DNA of 64,000 nucleotides, from contig NC_026492.1 of the NCBI RefSeq assembly GCF_000328475.2, positions 310,001-374,000 on the forward strand. Reading direction: 5' to 3'. This DNA is from Mycosarcoma maydis. Lineage: Eukaryota > Basidiomycota > Ustilaginomycetes > Ustilaginales. The first letter of the stretch is position 1. Every line of letters begins with the position of its first letter. Below the pieces are notes generated by a model. The model was not told where the DNA came from, did no database searches, and saw only the letters and a list, made by a program, of their open reading frames with translations. Positions 53,523 to 61,900 of this stretch are shown in pieces. The translations under genes and the position numbers were made by a program.

Positions 53523-54668
53523 ATGAGCACCGTCAACCTGTCACTGCAACGGCGGCAGTCAAAGCTGCCTCTGGGTTTGCAACCGCATCACCTCACTTTT
53601 GCTCTGTATCTCTGCTCGATCGTCGTGCTTGGTACCACTTACAGCGTCATCTACGGCACCCATCTCCAAAATGTTCGCATCTCCTCTGGCATCTCTGGTT
53701 CATCCGACTCGCAATTCCCGTCCACGCTTCCTGGAGCAGCCGTAGCACCCGTCCCGCAGCAAAACAATGTAGAGGGCAACACCAATCTGGGTCCGATCCC
53801 TGCTACGATTCTGCTTCCCCCTCATCATGCACTCAACTACTGGGCCAATCGCAAGAACATTGTCAATCAGCTCTTCGTAAAAAAGGCGTGTATCTGGACG
53901 ACACTTGCTTGGTCGCTCCAGCTGTTTCTGCTCAGACTAGCCCCCGCCTCAACAGCAACCACGACATCGGCGGCGGCACCTTCTCGAGCATCCGCAAACG
54001 TAGCAAGCCGTGTCGATCACAAGAAAGACGAAGATGCTACGGTTGAACCAGCGACCCAAGCCACCATCACTAGCCCCGTCTCTATCTCGGTGCTGCGATA
54101 CATGATTGCAACTGCGGTATGGCTGCTGTTTGCCAACTGGTTCTTTGGTCCTCCTCTATCGGAGCGCATCTTGACCGCAACAGGCGCCGTATGTGTACCC
54201 AGCAGCGACCCGCAGCAGTCTCCCGTGGAAAGTCTCTACTGCCGCACGCGCACTCCGCTCTCGAGCTCCACCCATCCAGCTTTATTCTCATCGAAATCAG
54301 CCGCATCTCTGCAAGCGTCCAAAAGCATCCGTGCCATATGGAAGGGAGGACACGACATCTCTGGTCACACGTTTATTATGGTCCTCTCGTCTCTGCTGCT
54401 GCTCGAGGATGTCGCCCCATACCTTGCAGTGCTTCTCGGTCGTTCGGCGTTCGCCAAGCTTCTCTTTCCGAGCGGAGCTCCTTTGAACGCTGCCAAGACG
54501 AGGTGGTCCACATCGGCGTATGCGGCCGTAGCAGCATCGGTAGGCCTGGTGGGCCTGTGGAGTTGGATGTTGCTCAACACGGCGATCTACTTTCACACAC
54601 CGCAAGAGAAGATTTCGGGCTTGCTGGTCGGGCTGCTTGCCTGGTTGGTTTTGCCAAAGGGCAACTAG
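53523..54668 (+). CDS. FIT2/Scs3-like lipid-droplet protein (FIT family)
   Basis: Single exon, 381 residues from the ATG at 53523. FIT proteins are ER membrane acyl-CoA diphosphatases needed for lipid droplet budding. Several hydrophobic segments are present (LTFALYLCSIVVLGTTYSVI; ACIWTTLAWSLQLFLLRL; YMIATAVWLLFANWFFGP; TFIMVLSSLLLLEDVAPYL; AAVAASVGLVGLWSWMLL). The two family histidines are in GHDISGHTF (His282) and AIYFHTPQEKISG (His358), the residues required for catalysis in mammalian FIT2. A Thr/Ala/Ser-rich lumenal or cytosolic loop (about 145-185) and a second Ser-rich loop (about 225-270) enlarge it beyond human FIT2. The ATG at 53523 is preferred because upstream frame sequence is composed of the intergenic motif. 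Confidence 0.88.
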   Translation: MSTVNLSLQRRQSKLPLGLQPHHLTFALYLCSIVVLGTTYSVIYGTHLQNVRISSGISGSSDSQFPSTLPGAAVAPVPQQNNVEGNTNLGPIPATILLPPHHALNYWANRKNIVNQLFVKKACIWTTLAWSLQLFLLRLAPASTATTTSAAAPSRASANVASRVDHKKDEDATVEPATQATITSPVSISVLRYMIATAVWLLFANWFFGPPLSERILTATGAVCVPSSDPQQSPVESLYCRTRTPLSSSTHPALFSSKSAASLQASKSIRAIWKGGHDISGHTFIMVLSSLLLLEDVAPYLAVLLGRSAFAKLLFPSGAPLNAAKTRWSTSAYAAVAASVGLVGLWSWMLLNTAIYFHTPQEKISGLLVGLLAWLVLPKGN

Positions 54669-54978
54669 ACCACCTGTTGTGCGCCTCTCGTCACTGCAGT
54701 CAGCAGAGAAGAGAAGCATCCTGGTCCCTAGTCACACCTCGTGATTCATCCCGCACGTTCTATCTAATTTATACAGGAAGATTTTTTTTAAGTTATTTTC
54801 AATCACAAATGGAACCTCAACTTGTTGCCTCATACAAACCTCTTGACCTCAATGTCGCTCCCTGTGTCCTTACATTCGACAAGAATCGTGAATGGTACCA
54901 ATTCACGTTACCTGGCCACTCACACCGCACAGCCAGGTGCGGAAAACGTGTGGGTATCAAACATGCATTGCGTTGGTT
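54669..54978. other. Intergenic, convergent 3' ends
   Basis: 310 bp between convergent FIT2-like and Pex11-like genes. One motif copy near 54885-54893. No gene. Confidence 0.5.
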
Positions 54979-57405
54979 TCAATTCCAGCTGATCTGCTTC
55001 CACAGACTCGACAAGCGAATCGAACTGGCTATCAGCCCAGTCCATCCCTCGACGCCATCCTTGTCGACATGAGGCATTGCAGCTTCGTAGCTGAGGAAGA
55101 TGGCTTCGGACCAATTGGCTAGTTTTTCCCAGAAATTAAGTTGGATGCGACGTCGCGTTTTGCGAAGGTCGGATTCGGCACGGACCAACGAGCGCTCGGT
55201 GGACTTGAGTAGGGAATTAACATCGAGGGGTTTCACGCGTCCATCCTTGTGATGAGGGGGACGGTGTGAGCGTCTTCGTGCTTGTTCGGTATTGGCGCGA
55301 GATGCGTGGTAGCGAGACGAGAGAGGATCAACGTCGTCTCGGTCTGGAACGATCGTCCAAGCATCCGAGAGGCTCGAATCAGATCGTGACAGGCTGCAAG
55401 ATGAATCTTGGTGATCAGAGTTCAACTCTTGATCGTCCAGATCTCGTGCTGCAGCTTGCAGATCGGCACCGAGCATCTCGAGCGATGATTGGTTTGAATT
55501 GCAACCGCTTCTTCGTGCCTTGGATCTGCAAACACTGCCAGAAGGATCGCGTTTCCGATGGGATAATGCCTGATCACGGTTGATGGTAGACCCCGCCAGA
55601 TCTGTCGACCATCCGAGTTTGTCGTTGGCGCGGATGATCCTTCGATGTGCCGATCGTAGCTCGGAACCAAGCGCTTTGCGTTCCAATCGCAGCACCAGCA
55701 GGCTCAGAAGAACCGAACAAAGCGAAAGTACGATGCCTAGACGTTCAATGCCTTGTCTGCGACGACGCGACAAGAAGGGCAAGCCAAGACGTTGAATGCC
55801 TACAGCGCGCCAAAACATGCCACCACCTGCTAACACTGCTGCTGTCTCGCATGCTTCGCCGACGGTCGCTAGCGACTCTGCTGCCGCTTCCAGATGTGAG
55901 ACTTGCCAGAGGCTTGCCCAGAACCGCGCAAATGCGCGAGCCACGGACGATGCAGGCGGAGCATCTGAATCCTTGCTGCGCGATTCCGTGTCCTGCTTCT
56001 CGTCGCCAGCCTCATGCTCAGCAACATCAGCACCCACCACTGCCGTCGCATCCCCCCTCCCGGTCACCTTGGCCAATTTGGCCGCTGGAGCTTGACTGAA
56101 GCTCTGCTCTCCTCCCTCATCGACCTCGGCATCAAACGGTGCAACACTTGGAGGCTGCAACCATCGGAATCCGCCGTCGACATGATCCGACTTCTCGTCC
56201 ATCGGTTCGTCCCCCGTAAGCTTGAGTTCGAGTTGTTCCCTCTCAGCCAATTCTGCAGCTCGTCTCGTCTGCCTCTTATGATTTTGCCGATGCTGCCAGT
56301 GCTCCATGACCGCTTCGGTAGCCGAGGTGAGCCAGCGAGCAATGAGGACGACACGACGGAAATTGTCAATTCCTTCGGCTGTGGTGTAGATACGCTGCAT
56401 GAGCGCCACCCGGACCGGTTTGGGAAAGGACATGGCCAGTACGGTACCAGCTGGCCTCAGGATTGCTCCACGATAGGTGTGAGGCACCGGATGGTCCAAG
56501 GTAGAGTAGAACAGAAGTACAATCGAGTGGCTGAGGTGCAACACTTGTTCACGACCCTCCCACGTCTTGAGTAGACGGACGAGGATGTTGCGTCTTTTGC
56601 GATGCAGCTTGACGGCGGAAGGCGGGAGTGCCAGGGATGGCCAGGAGGAAGAGAGACTCATTGGGAATGAAGAGGAATGATGTCGCGTGTCCTTGTGAGA
56701 GACCGATCCGGATTGTGACGCCGAGCGGGATTGCGGTATCGAATCGCTGTACGTGTTCATGCTGGTCGAGTGTGAATGGCTAACGGTGATTACGTCGCCT
56801 TCCCTTGCTTCGCGTACAGTGAGCGTCTGATTCTGGTCCGTCTCGTTGGCTGCATCGTCGAGTACATCGTTGTCACCATCGTTCTGGCGAGTCATGATGC
56901 GTTCATGTGGATCACGCAGATCAAAGTCGTAGCTTGGGACGAAATGAGAGTCATTACTCTGTCCAGCGCCGTTTCTGTCGCCATCGGATGGCGCATCGTC
57001 GTCCTCCTCGTCTGAGCTCTCAGGTCCGTATACCATGCTTGGTACAAAGGTAGTGATGGAGCTCAGAGATGCCATATTCGCTTGCGATGTGTCGTTGCTT
57101 CTAGAGCCCTCGCTGATCGAATCCGAAGATGGGCTCTTGGCACATTTGCGCGGTGTCGACGAGTGCATCGATGCAAGGTTGATACGAGGCAAGGTGGTGA
57201 GAGCATCAATGTCGATTTGTGAAACTCTACTTGAAGAGGCAGTCATGTATCCGGCGCCGCTAGTATCGTCGAAGTCGCTCCGCACTGAGAGAGACGAGTG
57301 GGAAGGTGGCAGCTGGAGTGTGTTGTTTTCGCCGGCTGCGAGTTGGTGGTTCGATGGCCGCGGACGAGCGGCATCGTCGTTATCTGCTTTGTTTCTGCCG
57401 ACCAT
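54979..57405 (-). CDS. Pex11-like peroxisomal membrane protein with long extensions
   Basis: Single exon, 808 residues from the ATG at 57405. The first ~290 residues are Ser/Thr/Asp-rich and disordered. Pex11-like blocks follow: VRLLKTWEGREQVLHLSHSI, then IDNFRRVVLIARWLTSATEA, a central hydrophobic part (VGEACETAAVLAGGGMFWRA, ERLGIVLSLCSVLLSLLVLR), and a C-terminal LNFWEKLANWSEAIFLSYEA ... GWTGLIASSIRLSSLWKQI. The ending resembles the last Pex11 segment, where a final membrane helix precedes the short tail. Pex11 proteins elongate and divide peroxisomes. The identification is by pattern of segments, not by a unique motif. The frame stays open upstream to 57546 without an ATG, so an unseen 5' exon is possible. 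Confidence 0.55.
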   Translation of the reverse strand: MVGRNKADNDDAARPRPSNHQLAAGENNTLQLPPSHSSLSVRSDFDDTSGAGYMTASSSRVSQIDIDALTTLPRINLASMHSSTPRKCAKSPSSDSISEGSRSNDTSQANMASLSSITTFVPSMVYGPESSDEEDDDAPSDGDRNGAGQSNDSHFVPSYDFDLRDPHERIMTRQNDGDNDVLDDAANETDQNQTLTVREAREGDVITVSHSHSTSMNTYSDSIPQSRSASQSGSVSHKDTRHHSSSFPMSLSSSWPSLALPPSAVKLHRKRRNILVRLLKTWEGREQVLHLSHSIVLLFYSTLDHPVPHTYRGAILRPAGTVLAMSFPKPVRVALMQRIYTTAEGIDNFRRVVLIARWLTSATEAVMEHWQHRQNHKRQTRRAAELAEREQLELKLTGDEPMDEKSDHVDGGFRWLQPPSVAPFDAEVDEGGEQSFSQAPAAKLAKVTGRGDATAVVGADVAEHEAGDEKQDTESRSKDSDAPPASSVARAFARFWASLWQVSHLEAAAESLATVGEACETAAVLAGGGMFWRAVGIQRLGLPFLSRRRRQGIERLGIVLSLCSVLLSLLVLRLERKALGSELRSAHRRIIRANDKLGWSTDLAGSTINRDQALSHRKRDPSGSVCRSKARRSGCNSNQSSLEMLGADLQAAARDLDDQELNSDHQDSSCSLSRSDSSLSDAWTIVPDRDDVDPLSSRYHASRANTEQARRRSHRPPHHKDGRVKPLDVNSLLKSTERSLVRAESDLRKTRRRIQLNFWEKLANWSEAIFLSYEAAMPHVDKDGVEGWTGLIASSIRLSSLWKQISWN

Positions 57406-57997
57406 GGCAACGTCTATGCGTGGTGCCAAGAGCGGGATCGAGCAAAGATGTGGTGGTGAGAGACGAGTGTTGATGAGGCTTCGAGGAGGCTCATACAAAT
57501 CAACCAACCGGTCGAATGTGGCCGGTTGCTTACCGAGCCAAACCAATCACGAATCGAAACATGCCCATTTGATGCCGTGCGTGCCTGTGTACCGTGTCAC
57601 CGTGTTACGCGTGATAACTTAACCGCACTCGGCACAGATTCACGATTTGCAATCACGAATTGAGTTGAATAAATCCACACAGCTTGAAAAGTCGCAGGAT
57701 CAAAGCAATTCAGAGGAGCCACCTGCTCAACACAGTTCGCATTTCATGATGCAGCGGCTCTGAAGCAAGCAAGGTGCTAGTAAAGCAAGGTCTTGGCAGC
57801 ATGCGCGCATGAGTATAGTACAGAAGCGATAGGAGCGCTTGAAGAAACCTCGAAACAGAGTGAAGGAAAGAAGCTTGGAAATCAAGGGTATGGGCAATGC
57901 ACAGGTGCTCGCACGCTAGCCAGGCTTCAGACAATTGGAGAGCCCCATCAGGCCATCATCAAGTGGAGTTTGGAAGCGCATCACCCGAAATTATGGA
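57406..57997. other. Intergenic, Pex11-like 5' to MRPS17 3'
   Basis: 592 bp with motif copies at 57547-57553 and 57638-57660. No gene recognised. Confidence 0.5.
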
Positions 57998-58375
57998 TCA
58001 AGCCTGCTTGGACCCGCTTCCACCGCCACGTTTAGCAATCTCGTCCTTGACCAGCTGCTCGATGCGGATCTTCTCCTTGTCCTCTGCCGACATGAAGCTC
58101 TCTGCTTTCGCTCTTCGTGCCTCTGCTTCCGCTTCAGTGCCGACCTTGTCGAAGAGAGTGAAACGCTTGCGTGCAGAGAGTGGCCTACATGCTGAAGCGA
58201 CGATCTTGTCTCCTACGGAAAGCGAGTTGTTCTCGTCGTGCACAAGATATTTCTTGTGGCGAATGTAAGGCTTGAGCAATTTGGGATGTATCAAACGGCG
58301 CTCCACTGTTACAGTGACCGTCTTGGCCATCACGCCGGCTTTTGTGACGATGCCCTCGATCGTTTGTACCACCAT
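57998..58375 (-). CDS. MRPS17: Mitochondrial small-subunit ribosomal protein uS17m
   Basis: Single exon, 125 residues. It resembles bacterial S17 plus a basic/acidic C-terminal extension, and binds 16S-type rRNA in the mitochondrial small subunit. Landmarks: GIVTKAGVMAKTVTVTVERR (first OB-fold strands), HPKLLKPYIRHKKYLVHDEN, and SVGDKIVASACRPLSARKRF (the diagnostic DKV.I.ECRPLS.TK-type stretch). The tail is Ala/Glu/Lys-rich, likely helical, ending GGGSGSKQA. The start MVVQTIEG has no cleavable presequence, as in some relatives. The gene is divergent with TFC3. Confidence 0.9.
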   Translation of the reverse strand: MVVQTIEGIVTKAGVMAKTVTVTVERRLIHPKLLKPYIRHKKYLVHDENNSLSVGDKIVASACRPLSARKRFTLFDKVGTEAEAEARRAKAESFMSAEDKEKIRIEQLVKDEIAKRGGGSGSKQA

Positions 58376-58961
58376 TGTGAGGGTATTGATTGTTGCGCTG
58401 GGACGTCTTCGATGCTTTGGTTGTGATGTCCACGTCTGACAAAAGGTGACCGAGACGTTGCGAGCGGAGCAGTTCCTGGCGATGCGCGTCAAGTGAGCCA
58501 GTAAAGGGGTCGTTGCCGAATGTACAAGCCGTCGAAAATAGAGGAGGTGATGATGATGAACAGCATGACAGTCGAGCCGGAAAGCTGAGAGCAAATTCAC
58601 GATTCACGATTCAAATTTGGCACTGCTCAAGAAGATACACGACTTTGCAAGATGGATTAGTCATCAATTGTCATTGCATTCAAGCAAGCACCTTGGACCC
58701 TGAATCGGCAACCCTGAATCGTGAATCGTGAATCACAATCATTCGTGTTAGGTGACAAAACGTTGCGAAATCCATGGTCAATCGGAATGCTCTCTGACCA
58801 TCATCCACCCCACACTCATCCACATCACGTCATTCATATCAATCGTGAATCGCACTTGTCGAGCCGCTCAAACTGCTCGGTCATTCTATCCATCACCAGT
58901 CAGCCATAATGATCGCATAACCCTCAATACAACTTTCTTCTCGCTCGCCAAGCTGGTCGAC
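58376..58961. other. Divergent promoter, MRPS17 and TFC3
   Basis: 586 bp with motif clusters at 58595-58609 (TTCACGATTCACGATTC) and 58714-58736 (TGAATCG units ending in an inverted AATCAC). No further gene. No TATA box seen. Confidence 0.55.
58714..58736. repeat. Heptamer cluster (TGAATCG)
   Basis: Three TGAATC-type heptamers then an AATCAC half, in the MRPS17-TFC3 divergent promoter. Confidence 0.75.
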
Positions 58962-61900
58962 ATGATCGACGAACTCATTCACCATTGCATCGAACAGATC
59001 GGTCTCGACGGAGAGGCAGGCACCGACATTGGCCGCTTCGCTCACTATGTTGGCCAATTTCATTCTCAGCTTTCGTCCCTCTCTCAGTCTCCTGATCAGC
59101 TCATCGACGACCTTTACTTAGCTTTCGTCTTTCGTCAGGTCTTGAGCCATCCGCATGTGAGGGTCGGCCTGTTTGTCGCTGGAGTGCCTCTCAAAACTGG
59201 CACAAAGAGCGGCATCCACCAACGCAAATCCTCTGCTCTGGAGAGTCCAGCAGGCACATCACAATCCACCAAGTCAGATCCCGAACTCACTCGGGAATAC
59301 GATTCAGTCAACCTCTTGCCCGACCAGACCATCGCAGAGCAGCACGGCCTCGCTAAGCTCCAGCTGCTCCATGGTGATCGTCTTCGTTTAGTCCTGCACA
59401 CAGACCTTATCAAGCGCTTACTCATCGGTTCCGATGCCTTCTGTCTTCCACCGTCCGCCTATCGTGTTCTTCAAATCGTCTGTCGATCCAGGGAGAAGCC
59501 GGTTCTCAGCACCGATATTGGCACAGCACTGCACACCGACCAAAAGACCGTCTTTTACATATGCAAACGCCTTATCGACCTCGATCTCATCATCAAGTTT
59601 CACGCTCGCGAGACCGGCACTGTTTCCAGCTACTTTGTTGCCACTCGTTTTCAGGATCGCTGCGATATTCTCGTCCAGCAGAAAAATGCAGACGTTGCTG
59701 CAGATCTACAAGTCGTCGGCGTAGCATCGCAAGACACCGCTCATCCATCCTTGTCCAATCCGTCATCAATCCCCTCCATTCAAGCCGAAACAGCTGACGA
59801 CGATGGCGAAGGCGAAGGCGAAGATGATGATGACAATGTCCAAGCTCTTCCTGCTCCTGTTGTCACAGTCAAGGAGGAGGAATCGCAAGGTTTGGACGAT
59901 GCTGGCGCAACTGGTCATACGTTGGCCCAAGTCTCTACACCTACTTTCGAACACGTTGACGCTGCAAAATCTCTTATCTGGATGAGCAGCCGTCCCGAAT
60001 TAGTGCGCTTGCGCATCTACCTCGTGTGCAACTCAACCTCGTTCAAGGTCACAGCACGCCATCGTCTGCAGCGCCGCATCAATCTCAGTTCGATACGCCT
60101 TCAAAGGAGAGCTTTTACCTCGCTGCTCCAGCATGCTGTTGTTCATGGCTTTCTCGAGGTAGTCGACGTCTACGTTGCGAGCACCCACCGCACCTATCGC
60201 GGGCTGAGAATGACGCAGAAAGGTCAAGACGAGATGTACGAACTGCTCAATGGCGAGTATGGCGATGCTTCCTCACTTCAGCAACAAGCCAAGGCCACCA
60301 GGCTCAACGCAAAGCTTCAGCAGGATCTCAGCAGATGCGAACCCTCTTTGCCACGCGAGCTCACCTTGGAACGACATGTTCACGAACAGGTGGCGCGCGC
60401 TGGATCCGCCGGGCGCACCATTTCTCAACTCATGACCCAGCTCCACGGAAATGGCCAGTTTGGCCGTGTTCTCGACCAAATAGTTCAGCGAGCAGAAGAC
60501 GCCGACGGCGAACCGTCTTTGAGCGATATCCGCATCCGTTGCTTCTACGAGCACAAGCTCCGCGTCCGCAACACGAAGCTATACAGTCATCACGCATGGG
60601 TTTTGCAATCCGCCAACGATGGCTTCTTGGACCCTGCAGACGTCCATCTCCTTGCCTTGGCTGGTGGGCCCTCCACCTTGCATCGCAAGTCTGCCTTTTG
60701 GACCGCTCCTGACCTAGTCGGACAACATCTAGCATCACTGAGCAAGGATCTGTTCACTCCAACTCCCAGCAAGGACGCTCCTCGAAGAGGGCGACCGCCA
60801 AAGAAACGCCCTTTGGACGATGACCGCTCAGAAACACCACCGCGAAAGAGAGGACGTCCTCGAATACATCCACTTCCAGACTCTGAAACACAAATTGTCC
60901 CCAAGAAACGAGGACGACCGCGCAAGGACCAGTCCGCTCCTGCTGAAGCAATTCCAACTGACACTGAAGCCCTACTATCGCCAGTGTCCTCTTCATTTCA
61001 TCCCGATCAGCCGACTCAATTGCACGACGTCGTTGAAGTTGACTCGTCGCCGAAGGAAGTCAGCTCTCACTGCAACGCAAAAGCCCGCCCTGATGAAGTC
61101 ATGGATGATGCATACACGCCCACTGTTTCCGACTCTCCTACTGGAACTGTCAAGCGTCGCAGTAGACGTCTCATGCAGAGCCATGCTCAAACGAGACTGA
61201 CTTCGCTACTCGCCTCAACGCCGGCGACCGCTGCCACGGATGAGCCCAAGACATCGGAAGCGGAGCGAGTGGCTGTCTTTGAGTCGCCTGCTGCAACTCG
61301 ACCAGCCAAGCCATCCCCAGAGGCTCACGCTGCGCCAGAAATTACCATGCCCTCCGTACAGGATCAAGAGCATGCTACTGCTCTGGAGCCACCTCTTGTC
61401 GATGTGTCACGCCTCGACGATCTGATGTCCGCATCGTCTCAAGTCAAGAGCGAGGCCCAGCCTGCCTTACTTGCTACACCAGTTGCCAAGAACCTCCGCG
61501 AAACCACTGTTACGCCGAGCGCATCTGAGCGAAAGAGACGCACCAATGTGTCCCAGCTGCGAAGCTCCCATGCGCTTGTCCAATGCATCCGTGAAGCTGG
61601 AGGCGCCGTAGATACACTCGAGATCGCCGATCTTCTCACCAGCTTTGTTGAACGGCATGGCTTTGCCTCGGATACTCAGCTTATTGATCTCCGAGACAGG
61701 AAGGTCAGGGAAAAGGCGCTTGCGGCTAGCGTAAACAACAATCTGCTCCGTCGCACTTTTGTCCGACTCGTTCTCCCGACCGCGATGTGCTCCAGGCGTC
61801 AGATCATCTACCTACCCGAATTACCTCCAGATCAGCTGCAGACGTACTGCGAGGCTGTCAGGCAGGGTCGTAGGGGCTGGTTCAGCACCAAGGACGCAAG

